Below, one piece after another: positions 1-7,741 of a stretch of DNA of 35,883 nt. The stretch's first letter is position 1. Each line of letters opens with the position of its first letter. The translations under genes and the position numbers were made by a program. The DNA is from SZUA-359 sp039809125 (lineage in GTDB: Bacteria; Patescibacteriota; Saccharimonadia; Saccharimonadales; Saccharimonadaceae). Under the pieces are notes generated by a model. It saw only the letters and a list, made by a program, of their open reading frames with translations, searched no databases and was not told the DNA's origin. The DNA is taken from positions 1 to 35,883 of the forward strand of contig JBDHUM010000007.1 of assembly GCA_039809125.1 (NCBI GenBank). Direction: 5' to 3'.

Positions 1-404
1 CCACCATAATTGAGACAAACCCCAAGCACTGCTTTTGTATTTGATGCAGTTTTCGACTCAGCCTCGCGTATCACCTGTACCACCTCAAGCGGTAATCCCT
101 CCTCGCGGCCCAAAAACCGTATCGAAACACCACTCTCAATAAACTCAGGCACGTATTGTTCGAGTGCCGCAATTACACCTTGCATGAGATACTTCACCTC
201 GACATTACTGCGTGACCAATTTTCGGTCGAAAACGCATAGACACTGACATACTTTACTCCTGCAGCAAACGTTGCCTGAACGATTTCATGTAAGACCGTT
301 TGGCCTTTTTCATGGCCCCGCCACACAGCTAGCTTGCGGCTTCTAGCCCAACGTCGATTACCATCTAAAATATACCCAACATGCAGCGGCACTTTACCCG
401 CCAT
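1..404 (-). CDS. uppS: Isoprenyl transferase (undecaprenyl diphosphate synthase), 3' end cut off
   Basis: Cis-prenyltransferase that extends farnesyl diphosphate to the C55 lipid carrier used for cell-wall and glycan export. It is read from the minus strand and runs out of the window, so about 134 N-terminal residues are seen of a usual 230-250. The catalytic motif HVGYILDGNRRWA lies at residues 8-20, with the active-site Asp in DGN, followed by AFSTENW and LNYGG, both typical of the family. The ATG overlaps the stop of the upstream polyprenyl synthase by one base (TAATG), which implies translational coupling. The pairing is logical: the neighbour supplies allylic diphosphate and UppS elongates it. 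Confidence 0.93.
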   Translation of the reverse strand, partial: MAGKVPLHVGYILDGNRRWARSRKLAVWRGHEKGQTVLHEIVQATFAAGVKYVSVYAFSTENWSRSNVEVKYLMQGVIAALEQYVPEFIESGVSIRFLGREEGLPLEVVQVIREAESKTASNTKAVLGVCLNYG

Positions 405-1456
405 TACAATGTCGCCTTTTTTAGCTGTATCATCATATTTAAAAGTAGCTCGGCTGTTTCCTCACCCCACGCCGCCGCACCTGCTTTCGCCACACCTATA
501 GCAGCTTCAGCCGCAGAAATAAGCTGAGCATTGGTTTGCTTGCGTGCACCTGATTTTTCAAAAATATCCCTTATTTTCTGTAGATCGTCAGTGGTTGCAT
601 CCTGCTCGCCTAAAATCTTGCGTAGGTATTTTTTATCAGCCTCGCTTGCCTTTTGCAATGCATAGTGCACGAGTAGTGTGTATTTGCCTTCTCGAATATC
701 ATCGAGGTTATCTTTACCAATTTCAGCTTGGCCATAAATACCGCTGTCATCGTCGTGAAGCTGGTAGGCAACGCCTGCAAACCGACCAAATTCATTAGCA
801 AACCGCTCACTTTGAGTCTGCATCACGCCAGCAAGACTGAGTCCGCACCGAACTGGCATTGCAAAGGTGTAATAACCGCTTTTTTGCTCATATTTTCGAA
901 TAATCGCCAGTTCACTATGGCCAGACTTATTGAGTGTTGCGTGCATATCTTCAAGTTGCCCCAATCCTGTTAGCACTAGCGGCTGATGCAATGCGCGTGT
1001 CAGCCCTGCTATATCAGATGGGTTTTCAAAGCATGAGAGATTATGTGCCGCAATGTGCTGCACAACCATCCCCAACGTTACAGCGCACATGTCCGCTGTA
1101 AAACCACCGTCATTGCTCGGAAACTGTCGATCATAAAGAATATGAATCGTTGGCAAGCCACGCCGTTGCCGTGACTTATCCATTACGTCGTCGACTATCA
1201 GCAGGTACCCCTGCATCAGTTCCATAATAGCCCCGAGTCGTAATGCATCGTTTTCGCTCGCACCGTGCTGCAATGCAATCGTCGCTGCTAATCGTCCGCG
1301 CAGGCGCTTGCCAGCCGGACGCAGACAATATTCTCTAACAGCTGCCATCGCCCACGTTTGCACGTCGCTTAGTTCGCCTAGTTGCTCGTGCGCCTCATCG
1401 AACAACTGCCCAATACGGGCTTCAAGCAGTGATTTCGATGCGGTAAGCTCACTCAC
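404..1456 (-). CDS. Polyprenyl (geranylgeranyl/farnesyl-type) diphosphate synthase
   Basis: Trans-isoprenyl diphosphate synthase of 350 residues, the usual family length. Seen: the N-terminal PAGKRLRGR substrate-binding motif (48-56), the first Asp-rich motif DDVMD (89-93), and GKDNLDDIREGKYTLL (247-262). The second Asp-rich motif reads DDDSG (235-239) where DDxxD is expected, so its last Asp is missing. It starts with GTG just after the frr stop, with no clear Shine-Dalgarno site. It probably makes the allylic primer for the overlapping uppS. Chain length cannot be judged from sequence alone. Confidence 0.9.
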   Translation of the reverse strand: MSELTASKSLLEARIGQLFDEAHEQLGELSDVQTWAMAAVREYCLRPAGKRLRGRLAATIALQHGASENDALRLGAIMELMQGYLLIVDDVMDKSRQRRGLPTIHILYDRQFPSNDGGFTADMCAVTLGMVVQHIAAHNLSCFENPSDIAGLTRALHQPLVLTGLGQLEDMHATLNKSGHSELAIIRKYEQKSGYYTFAMPVRCGLSLAGVMQTQSERFANEFGRFAGVAYQLHDDDSGIYGQAEIGKDNLDDIREGKYTLLVHYALQKASEADKKYLRKILGEQDATTDDLQKIRDIFEKSGARKQTNAQLISAAEAAIGVAKAGAAAWGEETAELLLNMMIQLKKATL

Positions 1457-1461
1457 AGTAG

Positions 1462-2016
1462 TTATACGGTTAAAATATCTTGTTCTTTGACTTTGAATTC
1501 ACTGTCTATTTTAGTTTGATAGTCCTGCATCAATCGGTCAAATTCTTTTTCGACCGCTTTTACATCATCTTCTGAAAGCTCTTTGTTTTCCTTCATCCGC
1601 TTGGCATCTTTTAGAGCATCTTGCCGCACGTTTCGTAATGCAATTCGACACTCCTCCACATGCTCGCCAGCCTGTTTTACCATTTCATGCCGACGCTCTT
1701 CAGTAAGCGCAGGCACAGGCACCCGCACCACTCGACCATCATCACTTGGATTAAAGCCTAGGCTCTGACTCTCACGAATCGCCGCCGAAATTGCTGCCAC
1801 CTGGCTTGGGTCAAATGGCGTGACTAAAAGCATTTGGGCCTCGGGTGCAGTCACATTTGCCACTTGATTGAGCGGCATTTTGCTGCCATACGCCTCTACC
1901 ATCACACCATCGAGCATCCCGGCGTGTGCTCGTCCAGTCCTCACTTTGCGCAGTTCAGACCGAAAATGCTCGAGCGCTCCATCCATTTTTTGTTCGTATT
2001 CGTTCGTATCAAACAT
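1462..2016 (-). CDS. frr: Ribosome recycling factor
   Basis: Splits post-termination ribosomes together with EF-G. The 184-residue protein covers the full family length: an N-terminal helix starting MFDTNEYEQKM, the conserved LRKVRTGRAHAG segment, and the C-terminal three-helix bundle ending in FKVKEQDILTV. The ATG at 2016 is preferred over an in-frame GTG at 2031 because GAGGAG lies 7 bases upstream of it. The usual partner pyrH is not adjacent. An 11-bp perfect palindrome lies over its promoter and ribosome-binding site. Confidence 0.96.
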   Translation of the reverse strand: MFDTNEYEQKMDGALEHFRSELRKVRTGRAHAGMLDGVMVEAYGSKMPLNQVANVTAPEAQMLLVTPFDPSQVAAISAAIRESQSLGFNPSDDGRVVRVPVPALTEERRHEMVKQAGEHVEECRIALRNVRQDALKDAKRMKENKELSEDDVKAVEKEFDRLMQDYQTKIDSEFKVKEQDILTV

Positions 2017-2019
2017 CAA

Positions 2020-2049
2020 AATACTCCTCACTTTCTGAGGAGTATTATA
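2020..2049 (-). promoter_or_regulatory. frr promoter with an overlapping perfect palindrome
   Basis: An extended -10 box TGCTATAAT lies at 2044-2052 on the minus strand. An 11-bp perfect inverted repeat (2020-2030 and 2036-2046, loop 5) overlaps the -10 box, the likely start near 2037 and the Shine-Dalgarno GAGGAG. It could be an operator. In transcripts reading through from the upstream gene it would be a hairpin that hides the ribosome-binding site. Confidence 0.55.
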
Positions 2050-2070
2050 GCAGAATTACTTTACCGAGTC

Positions 2071-2298
2071 TTAGCGTGCGTTATCTTTTTTCATTCTTTT
2101 TAGGTCCTTTTTTGCAAGTTTTCGCCGTCGATGAGGGAGTCGCAACAAACGAGCCGCTCCACCGTACATACCAGTTAGTACACCTGCCCCCGTACCATAT
2201 AAGCCAAACACCATCCAAGGCTTCACCGAGTCAGTCTTCTCTCCGTCAGGCACCAATTCATACCGGCTTGTCGTATTTGTTGTCTCAACACCAAGCAT
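2071..2298 (-). CDS. Small membrane protein, unknown function
   Basis: Product of 75 residues if the ATG at 2298 is used. A GTG at 2307 is also in frame, but a GAGG only one base before it makes that start unlikely. It has one hydrophobic stretch (WMVFGLYGTGAGVLTGMYGG) followed by a strongly basic tail rich in Arg and Lys, so a cytoplasmic C-terminus is likely. I do not recognise the family. It reads toward frr and could be co-transcribed with it. It is divergent from the 2371 gene. Confidence 0.6.
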   Translation of the reverse strand: MLGVETTNTTSRYELVPDGEKTDSVKPWMVFGLYGTGAGVLTGMYGGAARLLRLPHRRRKLAKKDLKRMKKDNAR

Positions 2299-2315
2299 AT
2301 ACTCCACGCCTCTTA

Positions 2316-2324
2316 TGCTATACT
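2316..2324 (+). promoter_or_regulatory. Extended -10 promoter of the 2371 gene
   Basis: TGCTATACT matches the TGnTATAAT extended -10. There is no good -35. The inferred start near 2331 leaves a leader of about 40 bases with AAGGA before the GTG. Confidence 0.5.
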
Positions 2325-2370
2325 GTAATTAAGAATAATTTAGCAAACAAAATACAAAAAAGGACTCATC

Positions 2371-3252
2371 GTGCAGTCACCCGAAGACAATCAACCACCA
2401 ACATCGCCCCCTCTTCCGCCGCCCCAGGTATATTACCGCGATCCTTACGCATCACTTCCTACGCCCGAAGATTACACGCCACCACCCCCAGTCCCTCAAC
2501 AACAGCCGACACAGACTACCGCACAAACGCCAATATCTCAGCCTCAATCTGACCAGCCTTCTCTCACGCAACAGTCACCCCAAAAACCTTCTAAACTACA
2601 AAAACAGACACGGCACTTGAAATTGATTGCTGTTCTACTCGTGGCCGGGCTCGTTATAACTGGCGGGTGGCTTTTTCTACGCCACCAAGATCGAATTAGC
2701 GTATCACCTACGTCATTACATACCACTTCGTTCGGCACGACTCGATTTATGTATCCTTCTAGTTGGCAGCAAACTGCCAGTGGCCAATATACCGATCCGC
2801 TAGCCAGTGATAATATTCCTTTAGCCAAGCTGTTAGTGATACGTCAAGAAGAGAAGATCGAGGATAGTGATTTTGAAGACCCTGACTCAGTCAATCTTAT
2901 GCGCACAACATTGCGTAACAGCCTGTCCAATCAAGGTGCCGAATCATACCTACTCGATACGCTTAGTTGTAGCGGTGTACATAACATCAACCTGAGCAAC
3001 GATACCGAAAAAACCAAGAACTCGGCCGGTTTGCTACGTCTCACAGCCAACTGCACAGCCTGGCAACGTCAATATCAAGTCTCTATTCGGTTTGTTATCG
3101 GAGCCGACAGCCATTTGCGCACAATTGGCATTATTGCTACACCCGAAATTTTTAAGAAAAACAGCGGCAGCTTCGAAACAATCTTACGAAGTCTCGATCA
3201 GACAAATTCTTCGCAGACCATCACCTACCACGCCTCGTCGCTACTGCTATAA
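2371..3252 (+). CDS. Proline-rich single-pass membrane protein with an extracytoplasmic domain
   Basis: Protein of 293 residues starting at a GTG preceded by AAGGA. Residues 1-75 are low-complexity, rich in Pro, Gln and Thr, and probably disordered in the cytoplasm. One transmembrane segment lies at about 83-103. The outer domain of about 190 residues begins with an FGTTRFMYPSSWQ segment like the opening of PsbP/DUF1795-type folds, a resemblance seen by eye only. It has two cysteines in the outer domain that could pair. Function unknown. Its stop codon TAA lies inside the -10 box of recF, so the two genes abut without a spacer. Confidence 0.7.
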   Translation: MQSPEDNQPPTSPPLPPPQVYYRDPYASLPTPEDYTPPPPVPQQQPTQTTAQTPISQPQSDQPSLTQQSPQKPSKLQKQTRHLKLIAVLLVAGLVITGGWLFLRHQDRISVSPTSLHTTSFGTTRFMYPSSWQQTASGQYTDPLASDNIPLAKLLVIRQEEKIEDSDFEDPDSVNLMRTTLRNSLSNQGAESYLLDTLSCSGVHNINLSNDTEKTKNSAGLLRLTANCTAWQRQYQVSIRFVIGADSHLRTIGIIATPEIFKKNSGSFETILRSLDQTNSSQTITYHASSLLL

Positions 3253-3253
3253 T
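3245..3253 (+). promoter_or_regulatory. recF promoter, leaderless arrangement
   Basis: TGCTATAAT is a consensus extended -10. Only six bases separate it from the recF ATG at 3260, so transcription should start at or beside the start codon. The upstream gene's TAA stop is part of the box. Confidence 0.6.
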
Positions 3254-3259
3254 GAAGCT

Positions 3260-4321
3260 ATGCCAATCAAAGAGGTGCGTCTTGGAAATATTCGTTCATA
3301 CGAATTATTTTCGACGCCAATCGACCCTATACTAACACTGATTATAGGCCAAAATGGCACGGGCAAAACATCACTCCTTGAGGCCATATACTACCTATGC
3401 CAGGGCACTAGTTTTAGAGGACGCGACCGCGACATGATTGCCTATTCAAGCTCACGCGCAGAATTACGAATGGTACTACAAAATGGCGCCTCGCGCCAGG
3501 CTAGTTTGCAAGAAATAGACACCACCGTGAAAAAAACGTTCGAGGTAGAAGGCAAAAAAAATAAGCGCTTACTGCAACGGTACCACTTACCAGTGGTATT
3601 GTTTGAGCCAGATGAACTCCGTCTCATTTCGAGTTCGCCTGAGCGTCGCCGCAAGTTTTTTGATGGAATTTTAGCTCGTCTTTACCCATCATATGCGACA
3701 ATACTCAACCGCTATCAACGCACACTCATGCAGCGCAATGAGCTTCTAAAACAACGTGAAAACATGACTGAACGAGCATGGGATGATCAATTATTTATTT
3801 GGGACATGAAACTTACTGAATTAGCCCTTGAAATTACTCGTCAGCGGCGCGAATTCGTCGTAATTAGTAATAGTCAGATCAGTCACCTTTATTCGCAAGT
3901 AGCCGATCAATCACACACAATTGTTGCCAGCTATCACTCCTTGATCACCGCCGATAACTACCAACAAGCACTTCTCGACAAACTCCATGACACAAGGATA
4001 TCCGATAGTTATCGTGGCTACACATCGCTAGGACCGCACCGCGACGATTTTTACCTGCAACTCGATGGTCACGCTGCGAGTGATAGTGCCTCACGCGGTG
4101 AAATGCGTACGATCATGCTAGCCTACAAATTTCTCGAAGTAAATTTGCAGCAAGAGGCGCACGGTACACCGCCAGTTCTACTACTCGATGATGTTTTTTC
4201 AGAACTCGACAGCACACGCGAACAACAGCTTATGAAAAGCTTGACCGGATATCAAACTATTATTACCGCCACCGATATTCGCCAGTCGTTACCAAAAACA
4301 GCACTGGTAATTAAACTGTAA
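3260..4321 (+). CDS. recF: DNA replication and repair protein RecF
   Basis: SMC-like ABC ATPase that helps load RecA at gaps. It has 353 residues from the ATG at 3260, the normal length; the longer open frame upstream overlaps the previous gene and is not needed. Walker A GQNGTGKT at 30-37, a signature region SRGEMRTIMLAYKFLE, and Walker B VLLLDDVFSELD from about 306. There is no Shine-Dalgarno site, consistent with a leaderless transcript. It is not beside dnaN or gyrB, the classical neighbours near the origin. The next gene is convergent, 11 bases away. Confidence 0.95.
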   Translation: MPIKEVRLGNIRSYELFSTPIDPILTLIIGQNGTGKTSLLEAIYYLCQGTSFRGRDRDMIAYSSSRAELRMVLQNGASRQASLQEIDTTVKKTFEVEGKKNKRLLQRYHLPVVLFEPDELRLISSSPERRRKFFDGILARLYPSYATILNRYQRTLMQRNELLKQRENMTERAWDDQLFIWDMKLTELALEITRQRREFVVISNSQISHLYSQVADQSHTIVASYHSLITADNYQQALLDKLHDTRISDSYRGYTSLGPHRDDFYLQLDGHAASDSASRGEMRTIMLAYKFLEVNLQQEAHGTPPVLLLDDVFSELDSTREQQLMKSLTGYQTIITATDIRQSLPKTALVIKL

Positions 4322-4332
4322 CTGCCCAAGAC

Positions 4333-5178
4333 TTAATGCATTCCATGCCCAGTAGCATGATCGAGCAAATTGTTGGCCGCTTGCAATCGAACTGCTACCT
4401 CATTAGCCGCTGCATTAGCTTCTTTAGAAATACTAGCGCAGCTCCCCGTCATCAGACTGAGAACTTTGTGCATTTCCTGCGCATACGATATATCGAGTAC
4501 AACATGTTCATTTTCGTGCGCCGCTAAACGACCCTGGACAGCCGACCACTGCGCTGTCGCTTCAGCCGATAGTCCACTCATATCAGCCGCCGGTAATAGG
4601 ACCGCTATATGTTGCGTAACACGTACGTTCTTTACATTACAAACATCACCCACTTTTTGATAATCAAATGCCCACGCGAGTGAGTAAGTCGTCACACCGT
4701 CGTAGCCCTTCAAAGCTAACTGCTGCCTTGCGCACTGCGAAGCGCGTCGCAATGTCTCAGACAAGTTTTCATCTCCGTTAAAAGTATAGTAGCTAGGTGT
4801 ATTTTCAACTATCGTCACTCCTGGTTTTGCACTATATGCATCAATCCTTGCTGCCGGCTGAAAGGCAGACTCAACACAGCTAACAGGCCTATAAGATACG
4901 CGTGAAGGTTGAACAGTCGGCGCTGCCTCCGTCGCTTTTGACGGAGCGTCTGCTTGCTGCACAGACGTTGAGGTCGGTGGCATAGGTTTTTGCGCAAATT
5001 CCGTAGTATGAACTATCTCCACCGGCTCATCTTTTAATGCCACTGCACTCTGTGTAGGCTGAGACACTGCAAGCAATGTCGCATTGAGCACAATGACACT
5101 AATCACAGGCGCCAATATTATTTGAATTCTTCGCCAAATACGAACAATCTTACGGCCTTTTGGCCTCAAAAAACCCAT
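4333..5178 (-). CDS. Secreted or membrane-anchored DUF922 metalloprotease
   Basis: Protein of 281 residues with a basic start and a hydrophobic segment at about 20-40 (signal peptide or anchor), a Thr/Pro/Ala-rich linker to about 95, then a DUF922-type domain. The motif HENEH (221-225) fits HExxH, the zinc-site signature of that predicted secreted protease family. Four cysteines (101, 149, 180 and one near 248) could form disulphides outside the cell. The ATG has GGAG about 7 bases upstream. It is divergent from the DUF1996 gene. Export and protease activity are inferred from the motif and topology. Confidence 0.75.
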   Translation of the reverse strand: MGFLRPKGRKIVRIWRRIQIILAPVISVIVLNATLLAVSQPTQSAVALKDEPVEIVHTTEFAQKPMPPTSTSVQQADAPSKATEAAPTVQPSRVSYRPVSCVESAFQPAARIDAYSAKPGVTIVENTPSYYTFNGDENLSETLRRASQCARQQLALKGYDGVTTYSLAWAFDYQKVGDVCNVKNVRVTQHIAVLLPAADMSGLSAEATAQWSAVQGRLAAHENEHVVLDISYAQEMHKVLSLMTGSCASISKEANAAANEVAVRLQAANNLLDHATGHGMH

Positions 5179-5204
5179 AAAAACTCCACGTCTTTATTAA
5201 CTCT

Positions 5205-5221
5205 CAGTTGTTTTACAACTG
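5205..5221 (-). other. Small hairpin in the leader of the DUF922 gene
   Basis: CAGTTGT and ACAACTG form a 7-bp perfect stem with a 3-base loop, between the inferred start near 5224 and the ribosome-binding site. It would sit at the extreme 5' end of the mRNA, where such stems often slow decay. Confidence 0.4.
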
Positions 5222-5230
5222 CATTTTATC

Positions 5231-5259
5231 ATTATAGCATACTTTTGTTATTTTGTAAA
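5231..5259 (-). promoter_or_regulatory. Promoter of the DUF922 gene
   Basis: On the minus strand TTTACA (5254-5259), a 17-base spacer, and TATAAT (5231-5236) preceded by TGC, so both a fair -35 and an extended -10. Confidence 0.65.
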
Positions 5260-5278
5260 TTATTTGTGATTACTTATA

Positions 5279-5307
5279 TTGAGCTAGCCTGTCATAAATG
5301 GTATAGT
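5279..5307 (+). promoter_or_regulatory. Promoter of the DUF1996 gene
   Basis: TTGAGC (5279-5284), 17-base spacer, TATAGT (5302-5307) preceded by TGG. Divergent from the DUF922 promoter about 20 bases away. Confidence 0.6.
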
Positions 5308-5343
5308 ATGTTTAATGATAAAAACTAAGGGGAGCTACATTGT

Positions 5344-6408
5344 ATGATCACCACAAAAACAATTATTAAGAGCTTGCTAATCACAGCGATCGTATCAATT
5401 TCGACAATTGTCTCATTGCCGACAGATTCTTCGGCTATGGCTACTATTCACTGCGCCGGCAAGCCATCGTCTCAAGTAGGCACTGGGCCTTTCTATAGTG
5501 CCGGTAGTATGCAGATTGATCCGATTGTCAATCGGGGCTCGACAATGTCAATGCACGAACACCAATTTTTTGGTTTTACCGAATGGGATAGCATAGGCCA
5601 ACCATACAATGCCAACTATTCAGATCTCGTGAACAAAAAAACAAGCTGTAATGTCGTGACAGACTCAGCTGCTTATTGGACTCCTACTTTGCGCTACACC
5701 ACTGGTTCTAAAGCGTTGGTTCCAATTTTGCGTAGCGAAGCCTACTACCGACCCTGGGATGGTAAGCTGACTGATCCATCAAGTCAAACACAGGCATTCC
5801 CCAATGACCTACGCTTGGTTGCAGGTAACCCAAGTGCCATGATGCCATCAGAGATGAATCTTTCTGTTGTGTCTTGGTCATGTAGTAACACAAGCACCAA
5901 ATCAACACGCGAAGGTTTCAAATTCCGTACACCCGAAGAAGCCAACTGTGCAACTGCCCGACCAATTGCTGGACAGGCTAACAATCCAAACGCCGTAGCC
6001 CTTACAGTAGTTGTTAAATTCCCAACTTGCTGGGATGGACAACTCAATAACCATACTGTCGCTGGCAATACTGCCGATTTCGTTGGCGATCCATCAAGCA
6101 CCATCACGCAACATGTGGCTTATCGGGTTGGCAACCAATGCCCAGTCGGCTTCCCGGTAAAGATACCTGAATTACGCTATGTCTCGTCTTGGTCTTACAA
6201 GGGTAATGGTCGTAACATACAAGTCTCATCTGGTATGGGTACAGGTGCTGGTAAAGGATACACTTGGCACGCCGATTTTTGGAACACGTGGCCTGAAGAT
6301 TCGATGCAAGCTATGGTTTCAACCTGTATTAATACTTCAAAAACGGACGCTCAGGTTCACTTGCAGCACCGCAAAATTTGCGGTATGCCAGTGATGATGA
6401 ACCCTTAG
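5344..6408 (+). CDS. Secreted DUF1996-domain protein
   Basis: Exported protein of 354 residues. A signal peptide covers about 1-32, with a hydrophobic core then an Ala-rich cut region. The rest matches the DUF1996 pattern: an early DPIVNRGSTMSMHEHQFFG segment with two conserved His, then Cys-containing and SAYWTPTL segments, and C-terminal HADFWNTW. Several cysteines suggest disulphides. The family is best known from fungi and Actinobacteria; its function is unresolved, though the conserved His and Asp suggest a hydrolase or metal site. It starts at an ATG with AAGGGGAG nine bases upstream. Its stop overlaps the convergent folP stop by a few bases. Confidence 0.8.
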   Translation: MITTKTIIKSLLITAIVSISTIVSLPTDSSAMATIHCAGKPSSQVGTGPFYSAGSMQIDPIVNRGSTMSMHEHQFFGFTEWDSIGQPYNANYSDLVNKKTSCNVVTDSAAYWTPTLRYTTGSKALVPILRSEAYYRPWDGKLTDPSSQTQAFPNDLRLVAGNPSAMMPSEMNLSVVSWSCSNTSTKSTREGFKFRTPEEANCATARPIAGQANNPNAVALTVVVKFPTCWDGQLNNHTVAGNTADFVGDPSSTITQHVAYRVGNQCPVGFPVKIPELRYVSSWSYKGNGRNIQVSSGMGTGAGKGYTWHADFWNTWPEDSMQAMVSTCINTSKTDAQVHLQHRKICGMPVMMNP

Positions 6409-7196
6409 TTGTGTCTGTCTAAGAATTTCCGGTGTTCAGCGACGTCGTGTACACGAATATAGCTAGCACCGGTTTTTTGCGCTATCCGACAAGCTTCAAG
6501 ATTCGGCTCAAGCTCCATCCTATTTTCTCCCAAAAACCGTTTTCTGGAATAACCGATTACTACTGGCCAGTCCGGTACGACTTGCGCAAATGTGAGTAAT
6601 TCACGGTTTAGTTCCATCGTCTTACCAAAACCAATGCCTGGGTCGAGTATAATTTTTTCCCGGTTAACACCGCCTTTTATTAATTCGCTAGCCCGCTCAA
6701 TCAACTCATCCTTCACTTGATTAATATCTGAGTAAAGCCGTTCACCTAGTCGATGTGCCGCTTGAATATCTCCATGGACAATTTTTGGTAAATGGCTGAC
6801 TATACAGGGCAATCCACTTGTAGCAGCTATCTTTTGCATTCTTGAATCTGCCATGCCCGTAACATCGTTAATGACAAAAACGCCGTAACGGCTTGCTTTT
6901 TGGACTGTCTCCGGATGATACGTATCAAGTGAAAATGACGGAAACTTTTTTGATCCAACAAAGATCTGTCTTACGATTGGCTCAAGTCGCTGCCACTCCT
7001 CATCTGCTGAGAGTTTTGTCGCGTTTGGTCGGGTTGATTCTGCCCCAATATCAACCATCTCTGCACCGTCATGAAACATATCATTACACTGTTTTATCAC
7101 TGCTTCTTCATGGTCAAGCTTGCTCGCATATAGTCCATCTCCGCTAAAACTATCGGGCGTAATATTAACAATTCCGATAATTTTTGGTATCGACAC
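6405..7196 (-). CDS. folP: Dihydropteroate synthase
   Basis: Joins a pterin diphosphate to p-aminobenzoate in folate synthesis and is the sulfonamide target. It has 263 residues, a normal length. Seen: IVNITPDSFSGDG, VDIGAESTRP, SLDTYHPETV, NDVTG, LDPGIGFGK, GYSRKRFLG and IRVHDV, the full set of family motifs in order. It starts with GTG and overlaps the stop of the upstream coiled-coil gene by one base (TAGTG). No other folate gene lies in the window, so whether it completes a pathway or salvages precursors is open. Confidence 0.93.
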   Translation of the reverse strand: MSIPKIIGIVNITPDSFSGDGLYASKLDHEEAVIKQCNDMFHDGAEMVDIGAESTRPNATKLSADEEWQRLEPIVRQIFVGSKKFPSFSLDTYHPETVQKASRYGVFVINDVTGMADSRMQKIAATSGLPCIVSHLPKIVHGDIQAAHRLGERLYSDINQVKDELIERASELIKGGVNREKIILDPGIGFGKTMELNRELLTFAQVVPDWPVVIGYSRKRFLGENRMELEPNLEACRIAQKTGASYIRVHDVAEHRKFLDRHN

Positions 7197-7669
7197 TACG
7201 CTGCCTTTTCTGTGCCAAATAGCTCATCTATCATATGTGTTTTGTAACGACGTTCAGTGACCGACGCCACTAAAATTCGCTCAATTGTTGTGATAAGAGT
7301 AGTTAGTTCATTGTAACGATCCTGAGTACTCGGTTCGTTTTCACTCAGGTTTTGACGCTCCTGCACAATATCAGCCAATATGTGTTGCAGTTGCTCGACA
7401 ATATCTTCCTCAACATCATCTTCAGCGATTGCACTAGCCATGGCTCGTAATGTGGCTAGCGCTGTTGGGTAAGCTTGGTTATGGGCATCTAGGATAAGCT
7501 TCGCTTTCTGAGCTTGCAACTCATCAATTCGGCGTAAATCGTCAAGACCAATTTCGGTGCCGTTCATAATGTCAAACAGCTCGTTATTGATCGTGCGGAT
7601 ATCGTACTCCACTGCCATCAGTTCACTCGAGGCAGCAGCTAGGCGCTCGGCGTTGTCTGGTTGCTCCAT
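7196..7669 (-). CDS. Coiled-coil protein coupled to folP, unknown function
   Basis: Acidic protein of 157 residues, almost wholly helical in appearance, with heptad-like Leu/Ile spacing from 10 to 70 and 95 to 140 and no Cys. No signal peptide or membrane segment, so cytoplasmic. I do not recognise it. It overlaps folP by one base and must be co-translated with it. Its ATG lies eight bases after a TATACT box with no strong Shine-Dalgarno site, so the mRNA may be leaderless or nearly so. Confidence 0.65.
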   Translation of the reverse strand: MEQPDNAERLAAASSELMAVEYDIRTINNELFDIMNGTEIGLDDLRRIDELQAQKAKLILDAHNQAYPTALATLRAMASAIAEDDVEEDIVEQLQHILADIVQERQNLSENEPSTQDRYNELTTLITTIERILVASVTERRYKTHMIDELFGTEKAA

Positions 7670-7677
7670 AATAGCCT

Positions 7678-7683
7678 AGTATA
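7678..7683 (-). promoter_or_regulatory. -10 box of the coiled-coil/folP operon
   Basis: TATACT on the minus strand, eight bases before the ATG. The -35 position falls inside the terminator hairpin loop of the upstream gene. Confidence 0.45.
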
Positions 7684-7692
7684 CGACAAAAC

Positions 7693-7717
7693 CAGCCTCG
7701 CCGTAAAAGCGAGGCTG
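7693..7717 (-). terminator. Terminator of the 7742-8377 gene
   Basis: CAGCCTCGC and GCGAGGCTG form a perfect 9-bp stem with a 7-base loop, followed on the minus strand by GTTTTG. It lies 25 bases after the stop codon. Confidence 0.75.
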
Positions 7718-7741
7718 CAACCTAGTTTTAACCTGCTAAAA

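Noticed and set aside
1926..2552. Open frame of 208 codons on the plus strand across frr and the next gene
   Set aside because: It lies antisense to frr and the small membrane gene and then overlaps the 2371 gene in another frame; low-complexity translation and no start signals.
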